This document shows positions 54,588-63,365 of a stretch of DNA of 64,000 bases, piece by piece. The notes beneath the pieces are model-generated. The model saw only the letters and a list, made by a program, of their open reading frames with translations. It made no database searches and was not told the DNA's origin. Position numbers and translations under genes: made by a program. Position 1 is the first letter of the stretch. Every line of letters begins with the position of its first letter. The stretch lies in NCBI RefSeq assembly GCF_001542915.1, contig NZ_LNNH01000004.1:48539-112538 (forward strand). Reading direction: 5' to 3'. This DNA comes from Peribacillus simplex. Its GTDB lineage: Bacteria; Bacillota; Bacilli; Bacillales; DSM-1321.

Positions 54588-54627
54588 AAAAAAGGTCAGG
54601 CCCCTTGATGGGTCTGACCCTTTTTTT
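54587..54627. terminator. bidirectional terminator
   Basis: An 18-bp stem, AAAAAAAGGTCAGGCCCC with its complement, with T runs on both strands; it separates the YdaT-like gene and the convergent zinc-ribbon gene. Confidence 0.9.
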
Positions 54628-54877
54628 ATTGTTGCAAGCCAAATGCTGCAAAAGTTTTTTCGTCTTCGATTAAACCGCAAGCAGCACATTGCACCCGCAC
54701 CTCTGGACCATTATAGGCTAGATGGAATGGTTGAAGAGTATCGTTTGAATATTGTTCAACAATCTCTCCGGATTGCGGGTCCTTTTTGATGGGGGTCGGT
54801 ACTTGCTGAATGAGATTGAAGCGAGATTTATTTGTCCGGCAATTCGGACAGCGGTATACTTGAGACAGTGTACTCAC
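54626..54877 (-). CDS. small zinc-ribbon protein, unknown
   Basis: An 83-residue protein with CPNC (about residues 10-13) and CAAC (about 70-73), an apparent split zinc ribbon. A Pro-rich loop (QQVPTPIKKDPQSGE) lies between them. The start is uncertain: GTG at 54877 lies inside the AAAAAGGAGTG site, and no ATG follows, so a CTG three codons on or a GTG with an extended leader must be considered. The family is not recognised. It is convergent with the YdaT-like gene. Confidence 0.6.
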   Translation of the reverse strand: MSTLSQVYRCPNCRTNKSRFNLIQQVPTPIKKDPQSGEIVEQYSNDTLQPFHLAYNGPEVRVQCAACGLIEDEKTFAAFGLQQ

Positions 54878-54924
54878 TCCTTTTTGAATTTTTTTAATGC
54901 ATGGTTCTTATTAGTAAAATAGTC

Positions 54925-54954
54925 TTTACAAACTTGACCGGTAATATGTATAAA
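54925..54954 (+). promoter_or_regulatory. promoter of the 55.0-kb small gene
   Basis: TTTACA, 18-bp spacer and TATAAA, 25 bp before the start codon of the next gene. Confidence 0.5.
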
Positions 54955-54978
54955 TTAGTAAGGGATGGAAGGGATAAT

Positions 54979-55245
54979 ATGAAAGAAGCAGGTAAAAAGG
55001 AAGCAATATTGGAAGCATATCTAAGCATTTGGAATAATCGCAAGGTGACGGATGAACGGGGAGCGGACCTTCTTTCGGAACTCATCCGCCGGGAGCTTTT
55101 GGATGAAAATGCCCATCCGCGTGCCCGCAAGACTCAACTAGAGAAGTTTTACCTTTGCATTAAACGTGTAATGGAATCCCAGCTTTCGGAAGATATGAAA
55201 AACGCTATCGTAATGGTTTATATTGCTGAGATGGAGAAGCTATGA
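54979..55245 (+). CDS. small helical protein of unknown function
   Basis: An 88-residue all-helical, charged protein (MKEAGKKEAILEAYLSIW, then LLSELIRRELLDENAHPR and SEDMKNAIVMVYIAEMEKL). No motif is recognised. The ATG at 54979 follows GGAAGGG and is 25 bp after a good promoter, so translation is likely. It lies 110 bp before the beta-propeller lipoprotein gene; no terminator is visible between, so it could be the first gene of that operon. Confidence 0.65.
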   Translation: MKEAGKKEAILEAYLSIWNNRKVTDERGADLLSELIRRELLDENAHPRARKTQLEKFYLCIKRVMESQLSEDMKNAIVMVYIAEMEKL

Positions 55246-55356
55246 TTCCGTGGCCCAAAGCCTTGTTAATAAATTTTCTTATCTGGTTCATACTTTTTTC
55301 ACAAATCATTGTTAAAATTTCCAAATATAGATATTTTACGAATAAGGAGCTTACAG

Positions 55357-56319
55357 ATGAAGTGGGGCATTAATCTTTTGCTTGCCGTCTTTTTGCTGAC
55401 AGGATGTAACGGCAGTCCGGCATACACTAAAATTAATAAAAAAGAAGCGTTCTTGGCCACAGTCAATATCAAGGACACCTCGCTGACCTTCATGGATGAA
55501 AACTATCATTCCTTTGCCGAATGGGATATGACCGAACCTTTCACGGGAGCCCTGCTTCTGGCAGATAAAGATACGATTCTTCTTTATGGAAAGGAAATGG
55601 AGCAAGTCCAAGTATATTCCTTATCAGCAGGAAAGCGGATAACGAGCTGGAAAACAGGGAAAGGGATCGTCAATATGCAGCTCCTCCATGGTGGTAAAAG
55701 CATCGCCGCCGTCAACCAATCGGACCACTCGATACACTTTTTGGATGAGGAAGGGAAACAGCAGGATGTCGTAAAGGTTGGCAAAAGTCCCTTGACCGTT
55801 TTGCAAGGGGAGAAGGGAAACCGTTTGTATGTAATCAACTTTGGTGATACGAAATGCACTGTGATCAACCTCGCAACGAAAAAGATCGACTTTGAATTTC
55901 CTATCCATAGCTCCAGCACAGGCACTTTATTAAGGGAAGAAAAGGATGAAATTTGGATAGGCGGCCATGGCGATGGGGACCACGTCGAAGAGGACCTGTA
56001 CATATATTCGGCAAAAACGGGCCAATTGAAGAAAAAATTGAAGGCGCCCACGATGCCAATAAAGTTCCTGGAGAGTGACGAAGGCATTTATGTACTGAGC
56101 CATGGAACCAGCTCCTTATATAAATTGAATGAGCATTATGAGGAAGTGGGAAGGAAAGTGGTCGGCGTCAATCCTTTTGAAATGACAAGCTTTAAAAAAG
56201 ACGTGGTTGTGGCGGGATATGATAGTGATGAAATTTATGTGATGGATGCAAAGACGATCGCTGTTAAACAAACGGTCAAAGTCGGAGAAGGTCCATTCCA
56301 ATTGTTGTTGAGGGAGTAG
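55357..56319 (+). CDS. YncE-like beta-propeller lipoprotein
   Basis: A 320-residue lipoprotein: signal MKWGINLLLAVFLLTGC with lipobox LTGC, then about six to seven repeated blades of 40-50 residues. Typical blade phrases are LYVINFGDTKCTVINLATKKI and IWIGGHGDGDHV. It resembles YncE/YVTN beta-propellers that bind ligands or nucleic acid outside the membrane. AAGGAG lies seven bases before the ATG. It is directly followed by the two-component genes (five bases), so it may be a sensor accessory or an output protein. Confidence 0.82.
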   Translation: MKWGINLLLAVFLLTGCNGSPAYTKINKKEAFLATVNIKDTSLTFMDENYHSFAEWDMTEPFTGALLLADKDTILLYGKEMEQVQVYSLSAGKRITSWKTGKGIVNMQLLHGGKSIAAVNQSDHSIHFLDEEGKQQDVVKVGKSPLTVLQGEKGNRLYVINFGDTKCTVINLATKKIDFEFPIHSSSTGTLLREEKDEIWIGGHGDGDHVEEDLYIYSAKTGQLKKKLKAPTMPIKFLESDEGIYVLSHGTSSLYKLNEHYEEVGRKVVGVNPFEMTSFKKDVVVAGYDSDEIYVMDAKTIAVKQTVKVGEGPFQLLLRE

Positions 56320-56324
56320 ATGAT

Positions 56325-57011
56325 ATGCATGTTTACACCATATTAGTCGTTGATGATGAAGAGGATATGCGGAATTTAGTTGAAATGTATTTACTGAACT
56401 CCGGTTATCGATGCCTCCAGGCTGCGAATGGAAATGAAGCCATCGGCATTGTTGAAAAACAGGATGTCGATTTGATCCTATTGGATATCATGATGCCAGG
56501 AACGGACGGTTTCTCCGTTTGTGAAAAAATCAGGGAAAAGTGGGACATCCCATTGATATTTGTCAGTGCTAAAGGTGAGGAATGGGATAAAGTGAAGGGG
56601 TTGAAGCTTGGAGGAGACGATTACATCGTTAAGCCCTTCAATCCAGGTGAATTGGTAGCAAGAGTTGAAGCCGTATTACGAAGGACAGGGAAATTGTCCA
56701 TGAACGAAGGAAATCAAGCCTATGTACGTTTTGGAAAAATCAGCTTGAACATCCCATCGAGGACGGTTTTGGTGGAGGGATCGCCAATCAACTTAACCTT
56801 GAAAGAGTTCGAATTACTTTTATTTCTTATGCGTCATAAAGGACAGGCACTTAGTCGGGAGCAACTCCTTGAAAACATTTGGGGCGGGGAATATGGGGGA
56901 TCTTTACGTACGGTCGATACTCATATCAAAACACTGCGGATGAAACTAAGGACGGCCGACTACATCCAAACCGTGTGGGGAATCGGTTATAAGATCGAGG
57001 AAAAGAAATGA
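56325..57011 (+). CDS. OmpR-family response regulator
   Basis: A 228-residue regulator with a receiver domain (phospho-acceptor Asp54 in LILLDIMMPGTDG; conserved Lys in DDYIVKPFNP) and a C-terminal winged helix (about 130-225, ending TVWGIGYKIEEK). Its stop overlaps the kinase start by four bases. Targets are unknown; the lipoprotein genes around it are the most likely regulon members. It is related to the OmpR/PhoB output group. Confidence 0.92.
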   Translation: MHVYTILVVDDEEDMRNLVEMYLLNSGYRCLQAANGNEAIGIVEKQDVDLILLDIMMPGTDGFSVCEKIREKWDIPLIFVSAKGEEWDKVKGLKLGGDDYIVKPFNPGELVARVEAVLRRTGKLSMNEGNQAYVRFGKISLNIPSRTVLVEGSPINLTLKEFELLLFLMRHKGQALSREQLLENIWGGEYGGSLRTVDTHIKTLRMKLRTADYIQTVWGIGYKIEEKK

Positions 57012-58423
57012 ACAATAAGTGGAAATCGCTCACCTTTAAGCTATGGCTGACCATCATCACTGCCATCATCCTCTCCGTACTGTTCGCATACTCCCTTTCA
57101 CAATATTATTATAAGAACCTTTATGTGGAGAAGCTTAAAACAGATTTGGTCAATGAAGCCTCCTTGCTTGGTGAGGATTATACCGGTGGCGAAATCAATG
57201 ATGACTTCAAGGAAAAGGTGGAATGGTTCAACAGCAAGAACGAAAGCGAGGTATTTGTCGTCAACAATCCAAGGGAATTGAGTGCTTGTCTGCCTTTTGA
57301 CATCAATTATGACACACTCATTTCCGAAGAAGAAAGGCAAATGCTCCTCAATGGAAAAGCGGTCGAAAAAGAAGGCTATGAAAAAAGGTTTGGCAAAAAC
57401 ATCGTAGCGGCCATCATTCCTTTGATTGATGACGACCACCGCCTTGAAGGTATCATCTATACATATGTTTCAGTGGATTCCATTACGGACTTGCTGAAGG
57501 AATTTGCTGCGAAGTGGCTCGTGGCGATTCTATTATTCCTGATTATCGCCATTTATTTTACAACCAAATGGTTGAAGAAGCTAGTTAGTCCGATAAAGGA
57601 AATCGAGACTGCTGCGCATCGGGTCTCGGAAGGTGACTATGACATCCAGCTCCAGGTAAAGAGTCATGATGAAATTGGCAAGCTGGCGCAAGCGTTTAAT
57701 GATATGGCCAATTCCATTCATTTGGAGGAAGAAAGAAAAAAAGAGTTCCTTGAAAATGTGGCCCATGAGCTCAGGACGCCGCTAAGTTACGTCAAGGGTT
57801 ACACGCACGCCATATTGGATGGAGTCGTGAAGAATGAAGAAGAACGGAAATACCTTCAGCTGATTTCACGGGAAGCACTTAGACTGCAGCGGATTGTAGG
57901 GGATTTGCTGGACTTATCTAAAGTCGATGGCGACTCATTCCAAATATGCAAAACTCCGATAGCTTTTGCCCAATTCATTGAAGATGTCCTGGCTAAATAT
58001 GAACCGATTATAAAAGAGAAGCAATTGGCCTTGGAATATGAGCTGGATCCAGATCCGATTATAGATGGAGATGAAGGAAGGATGGAGCAAATCCTTCATA
58101 ATATCATCGATAATGCGATTCAGTATACGAATCAAGGCGGATCCATCCATATCACCCTCATTCAGCAGAATGAAAAATGCGAGCTATCGATATCTGATAC
58201 CGGCACAGGAATTCCAAAAGCAGATCTTCCATATGTGATGAATCGTTTTTATCGGGTGAATAAAGCACGCAGCCGTTTTGATGGAGGCTCGGGGCTTGGA
58301 CTTTCCATCGTTAAAAAAATGGTGGAATGGCAGCATGGCAAAATTGAAATCCAAAGCAAGGAAAAAATCGGGACAAAGGTCAAGATCATACTTCCGACAA
58401 TAAAAGAAGAGTGGACTTCTTAA
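57008..58423 (+). CDS. sensor histidine kinase
   Basis: A 471-residue membrane kinase: helix 1 (about 15-32), extracellular domain of about 130 residues, helix 2 (about 170-190), HAMP (195-245), HisKA with His253 in NVAHELRTPLSYVKGY, and an HATPase domain (SDTGTGIPKADLP, GGSGLGLSIVKK). It overlaps the response regulator (ATGA). The HAMP/HisKA arrangement is like ResE/WalK-type kinases. Its stimulus is unknown; the adjacent lipoproteins suggest a cell-envelope or metal signal. Confidence 0.92.
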   Translation: MNNKWKSLTFKLWLTIITAIILSVLFAYSLSQYYYKNLYVEKLKTDLVNEASLLGEDYTGGEINDDFKEKVEWFNSKNESEVFVVNNPRELSACLPFDINYDTLISEEERQMLLNGKAVEKEGYEKRFGKNIVAAIIPLIDDDHRLEGIIYTYVSVDSITDLLKEFAAKWLVAILLFLIIAIYFTTKWLKKLVSPIKEIETAAHRVSEGDYDIQLQVKSHDEIGKLAQAFNDMANSIHLEEERKKEFLENVAHELRTPLSYVKGYTHAILDGVVKNEEERKYLQLISREALRLQRIVGDLLDLSKVDGDSFQICKTPIAFAQFIEDVLAKYEPIIKEKQLALEYELDPDPIIDGDEGRMEQILHNIIDNAIQYTNQGGSIHITLIQQNEKCELSISDTGTGIPKADLPYVMNRFYRVNKARSRFDGGSGLGLSIVKKMVEWQHGKIEIQSKEKIGTKVKIILPTIKEEWTS

Positions 58424-58442
58424 AAAAGGGGATAGGTTCAAG

Positions 58443-58880
58443 ATGAAAAAAATCATATTATTTTGCACGATGTTCATTATGTTGGCTGGCTGTGGAAAGA
58501 AGGATGACATTCCACAAATGTTAAATGTCGACTTGGCTGTCGATCCGATTCAAGGCCAAGTGAAGGAGCCTGTGAAGTTCCAGGCTAAGGTGACATATGG
58601 CGATGAAAAGGTGAAGGATGCGGATGATGTCAGTTTTGAAATTTGGTTGGCAAATAGTGATGAACATGACAAAATTGCTGCCAAGCATAAGGGCAACGGC
58701 ATTTATGAAATCGAAAAGAACTTTGATGAAGAAGGTACCTATTATGTATATGCCCACGTAACGGCAAGAGATATGCACAGCATGCCCAAGGAAGAATTCG
58801 TCATTGGCAAACCAAGTCCTCCTGAACAAAATGACGGGAAAAAGGAAATGGACGAGATGGATCAAGAAGACATGAATTGA
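58443..58880 (+). CDS. FixH/YtkA-like lipoprotein
   Basis: A 145-residue lipoprotein, signal MKKIILFCTMFIMLAGC with lipobox LAGC. The mature domain (about 25-125) has the beta-sandwich phrase EPVKFQAKVTYGDEKV and GTYYVYAHVTARDMHSMPKEEF, which recalls YtkA/FixH-type domains of copper-related or envelope proteins. An Asp/Glu/Met-rich tail (KKEMDEMDQEDMN) could bind a cation. It closes the four-gene cassette and is followed by a terminator. Confidence 0.75.
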   Translation: MKKIILFCTMFIMLAGCGKKDDIPQMLNVDLAVDPIQGQVKEPVKFQAKVTYGDEKVKDADDVSFEIWLANSDEHDKIAAKHKGNGIYEIEKNFDEEGTYYVYAHVTARDMHSMPKEEFVIGKPSPPEQNDGKKEMDEMDQEDMN

Positions 58881-59552
58881 AACGGCGACTACTTCCGGTA
58901 ACGCAGGATACAGCCAAAAAGGTTTTGGAATGGTTCCCCATCCGAAGCCTTTTTGTTATTTCATTGAATTGAAAGCACGTAAATCCTTGCTCAACCAGTG
59001 CCCCAAAGATGGAAATAGCCTGTTCTTCTCCATGAGTCCTCCAGACAAACCGATTGTGGCGTTGAACAAGATGATTAGGTGAAAGCTTGCCCTTGACTCA
59101 CGCATAGTCGAATGGAATGGATGATGCGAGTCGATAAGCAACGATCGAAGTCAGTTCGAATCGTTATTTAATTGGAAATATGGGTGTTCCTAATATTGGG
59201 ACTTAAGAAGCGGAATCGAAAAATTTGTAACATAAAAGTAAAGAAAGTCATAAAATTCAGCTTGGAAATGATATGTCAATTAAAAGTTATTAGTATTCAA
59301 TGGAAATGGTTCTATGTAACTACCATTGACAAGGAATGTCTGGAAAAATATGAGTATATATACTACTTTTCAAAACATAGATAGATTAAGCTTTTTCGCT
59401 TGCTTTCTCTGAAACGTGGATAAAAAACCATTCTCGTTCGTACCCTGTAAATTCGATGGGAATTCATGGTGCATATATTACAAAAAATGCATGTTATGAT
59501 AATTCCAGAAGCAAGAACAACAAAAAAACGAACATCACAGGAGGAAATACGA
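58881..59552. other. intergenic stretch after the two-component cassette
   Basis: A terminator lies at 58916-58957 (14-bp stem AAAAAGGTTTTGGA with two G-T pairs). The remaining ~600 bp, AT-rich at 59170-59400, hold no supported gene: a 70-codon frame at 59172 has no RBS and unusual Trp/Ile/Lys-rich composition. No repeats are recognised. Confidence 0.55.
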
Positions 59553-60278
59553 ATGAAAAAGAAAATGATCATGTCAGCAGCAGCGGCTGCAGCAATTATA
59601 TTCACAGGAGTAGGAGCTAACCAAGCGGAAGCAGCTAACTGTGATACTGTTAAACAAGTAACATATAAAGCAATGAATCAAGAAGATATGCAAAAGGTCC
59701 TAAACCAATATCTAGCTAAATATAATATCACTCTACCTGCTGCACAAGTACAAGCACAAGAAAAACCAGTACAAAAACCAGAACAAAAGCCAGTACAAAA
59801 ACCAGTACAAAAACCTGTTCAAAATGGAACGACTAACCAAGCAAAACCAGAAGCTAAACCAGAAAAACCTACTAATGAAAAAACCGAGACAAACTCTGAA
59901 TTAAGTGCTTTTGAACAACAAGTCGTTAAATTAACGAATGCAGAGCGTGCAAAACAAGGTTTGGCTGCTCTTAAAGTCGACAAAGAGTTGAGCAAAGTTG
60001 CTCGTATCAAGTCTCAAGACATGAAAGATAACAATTACTTTGACCACAATAGCCCAACTTATGGCTCACCATTCGATATGATGAAAAAATTCGGCATCAG
60101 CTATTCATCAGCTGGTGAAAACATCGCACAAGGTCAGCAAACACCAGAAGAAGTGGTACAAGCATGGATGAACAGCCAAGGTCACCGTGAAAATATCATG
60201 AATTCTAGCTTTACTCACATTGGAGTAGGTTACGTAGAATCTGGTAACTACTGGACTCAACAATTCATCGGAAAATAA
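59553..60278 (+). CDS. ykwD: CAP-domain (SCP-like) secreted protein, YkwD type
   Basis: A 241-residue protein with a signal peptide (MKKKMIMSAAAAAAIIF, cleavage near ANQAEA). A low-complexity Pro/Lys/Gln linker follows (about 70-115, repeated PVQKP/PEQKP units), then a C-terminal CAP domain (about 122-241). This has YFDHNSPTYG, GENIAQGQ and GHRENIMNSSFTHIGVGY, the family histidine/glutamate cavity. AGGAGGA lies six bases before the ATG. It is exported; CAP proteins have varied roles and YkwD of B. subtilis is poorly understood. Confidence 0.9.
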   Translation: MKKKMIMSAAAAAAIIFTGVGANQAEAANCDTVKQVTYKAMNQEDMQKVLNQYLAKYNITLPAAQVQAQEKPVQKPEQKPVQKPVQKPVQNGTTNQAKPEAKPEKPTNEKTETNSELSAFEQQVVKLTNAERAKQGLAALKVDKELSKVARIKSQDMKDNNYFDHNSPTYGSPFDMMKKFGISYSSAGENIAQGQQTPEEVVQAWMNSQGHRENIMNSSFTHIGVGYVESGNYWTQQFIGK

Positions 60279-60300
60279 TAAATCGATAGTTTCACATAAG

Positions 60301-60334
60301 AGCACATCCCATCGAAATGGGGTGTGCTTTTTTT
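60301..60334 (+). terminator. terminator after the CAP protein
   Basis: A 12-bp AGCACATCCCAT/ATGGGGTGTGCT stem with seven T. Confidence 0.88.
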
Positions 60335-60414
60335 AGCTTCCATTTATTAGTCGAATGGCATGAAGATTGGAGGAAAGCGCAGGAACCGCATCCACTCCTA
60401 AGTGTGCTCCTAAA

Positions 60415-60882
60415 TCAAAACTCGGATACATCGATTTCGGAATACTGGGTATGGAAGCTTTTCTGAAGGCGTATTTCCAATGTCGATTCTTTAAATTGGG
60501 CGGATGCCCCTTTTTTCTTCACAAGTGCAGGCAGCGTGATGACGTGACGATCGGAGGCTTCTGGAATCCCCTCGATGATCGATTGGTTAGAGGTATGGTA
60601 AAGTTTCATTTTCTTTAGCCAAGATTCATCAACGATGGGAATTCTTACAAACACATATAAATGGGTTTCGAATACATCAGCTTGCATGGGATGTTCTGTT
60701 CGGGCCGGTGCTTTTTTTGAACCGAGATCATTTTGGTTCATCATGCCTTGCATATTGTCAGGAATGACTTGTGAAAATACTTTTTCGATGAACGATTGTA
60801 CATCACTTTGCTGCATATTTTTCATGAAGTCCTTTTGATTAGGGTTGTTCTTAAAAGAAAAAAGTGAATTCCAGGGAAACAT
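60415..60882 (-). CDS. Hsp20-like spore protein (GerT/CotM-like)
   Basis: A 155-residue protein with an N-terminal MFPWNSLFSFKNN segment and a central to C-terminal alpha-crystallin-like beta region (about 75-140: VFETHLYVFVRIPI, STLEIRLQKSF). The full chaperone I-x-I tail is absent. Spore coat-linked GerT and CotM of B. subtilis have this size and layout, so a spore-surface or germination role is inferred. GAGAGGAA precedes the ATG. It is monocistronic and opposite to the CAP gene. Confidence 0.7.
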   Translation of the reverse strand: MFPWNSLFSFKNNPNQKDFMKNMQQSDVQSFIEKVFSQVIPDNMQGMMNQNDLGSKKAPARTEHPMQADVFETHLYVFVRIPIVDESWLKKMKLYHTSNQSIIEGIPEASDRHVITLPALVKKKGASAQFKESTLEIRLQKSFHTQYSEIDVSEF

Positions 60883-61041
60883 ATCGAATTCCTCTCTCCT
60901 GCATATGGACTGACAGGTTTATTTATTGCATTTTATGCAGGCTAAAGCCTAGAGGTTCGTTCAAACAATTACTAAATTATAGAAAATGGGCTAAACTTAT
61001 GTATAATTAAGTAAAATCCTTTAGATAAAGAGGGATGGCCT

Positions 61042-61812
61042 GTGGATGAAAAAGTAGCTTTTATTACTGGAGGCGCAACGGGAATCGGCAAAAGGGTGGC
61101 ATATTCGTTAGCGGAAAAAGGAATGTCTATCGTCATCACGTATCGAAAAAGCAGCAAGGCAGCTCTAGCTTTGGTGGACGAATTACGGAAAAAAGAAGTG
61201 AAGGCGCTCGCCATCCAAGGTGATGCAGCAAGTGAGGAAGATTGCCAACGTATCATGGGTAAGGTGCTTGAGACCTTTGGCCATGTCGATATCTTCGTGC
61301 ATAACGCTGGGCCGTATATGCACGACCGTAAACCGATGAATGAATACAGCAGCGAAGAATGGAAATATATCATGGATGGTAATTTAAATGGATTTTTCTA
61401 TTTTGCCAAGGTACTTATTCCACAAATGCGCAGAATAGGCTGGGGAAGAGTCATTACTCTTGGATTTGAACGCTGTGAAACCGCACCGGGATGGATTTAC
61501 CGCTCAGCATTTGCCGCCGCAAAAAGTGGCTTGACCTCCTTAACGAGAACATTGGCTGCGGAAGAAGCCGCGCATGGCATTACCGTGAATATGGTCTGTC
61601 CTGGCGATATCATCGGTGAATGGAAGGAGCAGGAGATTAAGGTCGCGAAAGAGGAAAAGGATGGCACCGTACCAATCGGCAGACCAGGTACAGGGGAGGA
61701 TATAGCGAGGGTCATCTCGTTCCTATGTGAGGAAAAATCGGATTTCATCACAGGCAGCATCATACCGGTCACGGGCGGAAAGGATGTCCTTGGGAAAAGA
61801 TCTTCCGTGTGA
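61042..61812 (+). CDS. short-chain dehydrogenase/reductase-like protein lacking the catalytic Tyr
   Basis: A 256-residue SDR. The cofactor loop TGGATGIGK, GDAASEEDC for the acidic pocket, and HNAGPYMHDR (NAG motif) are intact. The YxxxK active-site motif reads Phe157-AAA-Lys161 (RSAFAAAKSGL). The preceding catalytic-serine position is also not Ser in a simple alignment (VITLGFERCE). It should bind NAD(P)H but be impaired for normal hydride transfer. GTG at 61042 follows AGAGGGA. It shares a bidirectional terminator with the MATE gene. It is otherwise FabG/YtkK-like. Confidence 0.8.
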   Translation: MDEKVAFITGGATGIGKRVAYSLAEKGMSIVITYRKSSKAALALVDELRKKEVKALAIQGDAASEEDCQRIMGKVLETFGHVDIFVHNAGPYMHDRKPMNEYSSEEWKYIMDGNLNGFFYFAKVLIPQMRRIGWGRVITLGFERCETAPGWIYRSAFAAAKSGLTSLTRTLAAEEAAHGITVNMVCPGDIIGEWKEQEIKVAKEEKDGTVPIGRPGTGEDIARVISFLCEEKSDFITGSIIPVTGGKDVLGKRSSV

Positions 61813-61813
61813 A

Positions 61814-61851
61814 AAAAAGGTGAGGCCGGTAATCCAGCCTCACCTTTTTTA
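61814..61851. terminator. bidirectional terminator between the SDR and MATE genes
   Basis: A 14-bp AAAAAAGGTGAGGC/GCCTCACCTTTTTT stem; the MATE stop codon lies within its T run. Confidence 0.92.
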
Positions 61852-63204
61852 CGCCAATTTTTTAAATTTGACTTGCTGGATGAACCTTAAGCGGGCCGCC
61901 AGTCCAACCGCTCCCAAAGCCAATCCGGATATTAGGCCGATCCAATATCCAAAGGCGCCCATATCGGTATACCGGGCAAAGAAAAAGCCGATCGGAAGCC
62001 CGAGAATCCAGTAAGACACAAGTGACATCGCAAATGTGACATTCACATCCTTGTATCCACGCAATATGCCTTGAATCGGTGCCTGGAGGGCATCTGAAAT
62101 CTGAAAGAAGATGGCATATATTAAAAAATGCGATGTCAGCATCATGACCGCATGATCTTTTGTATAAGCAGAAGCAACAGGTTCCCGGAAGAAAAATAGG
62201 ATCGCTGATAATACGAGTGACATCATCAAAGCGAGAGTAATGCCGATCATGCTGTATTCCTTGGCATCTTTGTAGCGAGCCGCTCCGATTTCAAAGCCGA
62301 TGACTATCGTCAATGCCATGGACATGCTGAGCGGCATCATATAAAGCAGGGACGCAAAATTCATGGCAATCTGGTGCGATGCTATTGTGACGGTATCATA
62401 TTTACTCATCAAGAGGGTAACGGCCGAGAAAATGCTTGTTTCAAAAAAGATGGCCAACCCGATGGGGACCCCGATCGATAATAAGGCGCGCCATTCTTTC
62501 AAGGAAACCCGGAAAAATTCACGAAAGATGTCATAAGTGGAAAACGGGCTGATCTTCACCACCACGAGGATCGCAACAAGGGCAATGATCCAATAGGTTA
62601 TGGCAGTGGCATAACCGGAACCGACACCGCCTAGTTCGGGGAAACCTAGCTTTCCGTAAATGAAAAGATAATTGAATATGACGTTTATCGGGAGTGCACC
62701 CAAAGTGATCATCATGGAAATTTTAGTTTGGCCCAACGCATCTATGAAGGCCCTCAATGCGTTATAAACGAATAGGGGAACGATTCCGATAGATAGGGCA
62801 ATTAAATAATCATGGGCTACCCGATGAACATTATCCTCAAGATTCATGGCATTCAAAATCGGATTTATAGAGAACGCCCCGACGATTAAGATGACCAAGG
62901 CCAAAGCGATGGCTAAATAGACCGCCTGCATGACGGAATAGGAAACGGATTTAAATTTCCTGGAACCAATAAGCTGTGAAACGATAGGCGTCAAGGCGAT
63001 CAATATCCCGCTCAGCCCCGTGTAGACGGGAGTCCAAAGTGAACTGCCGATCGACACGCCGGCAACGTCTTGCGTGCTGTACTGCCCAGACATCATCACA
63101 TCGAAAAATGTCATGGCATACATGCTGAGTTGGGTAATCAGGATGGGAATTAATATATAAAATAACAGGCGGATCTTTTGTGCTTTCGTATAAGTCTGAT
63201 TCAT
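61849..63204 (-). CDS. MATE family multidrug efflux transporter
   Basis: A 451-residue membrane protein with twelve predicted helices. It contains typical MATE segments: FFDVMMSGQYST and DVAGVSIGSSLWTPV in the first helices, GFEIGAARY, and ALQAPIQGILRGYKD in the second half. It would export drugs or metabolites in exchange for Na+ or H+. The ATG at 63204 with TAGAGGT upstream is preferred; the frame is open to 63294. The region upstream holds a short hairpin (63297-63327) and then the repeat array. Confidence 0.88.
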   Translation of the reverse strand: MNQTYTKAQKIRLLFYILIPILITQLSMYAMTFFDVMMSGQYSTQDVAGVSIGSSLWTPVYTGLSGILIALTPIVSQLIGSRKFKSVSYSVMQAVYLAIALALVILIVGAFSINPILNAMNLEDNVHRVAHDYLIALSIGIVPLFVYNALRAFIDALGQTKISMMITLGALPINVIFNYLFIYGKLGFPELGGVGSGYATAITYWIIALVAILVVVKISPFSTYDIFREFFRVSLKEWRALLSIGVPIGLAIFFETSIFSAVTLLMSKYDTVTIASHQIAMNFASLLYMMPLSMSMALTIVIGFEIGAARYKDAKEYSMIGITLALMMSLVLSAILFFFREPVASAYTKDHAVMMLTSHFLIYAIFFQISDALQAPIQGILRGYKDVNVTFAMSLVSYWILGLPIGFFFARYTDMGAFGYWIGLISGLALGAVGLAARLRFIQQVKFKKLA

Positions 63205-63365
63205 CGATGTACCTCTATATCTAATTTTTAATTGTAAACACAATGAAAAGATTATATCACATAATGGTGTGATGTTTTTAAGTTTATTTGGCAATAAAAA
63301 GACTTGCTGATTAAGAGCAAGTCTTTGGATGTAGACAATTCGATTTTAGTTTTATAAAATCTGAC

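Noticed and set aside
59172..59384. A 70-codon AT-rich frame
   Set aside because: No RBS, odd Trp/Ile/Lys composition, and it ends in a region of similar base bias in all frames.
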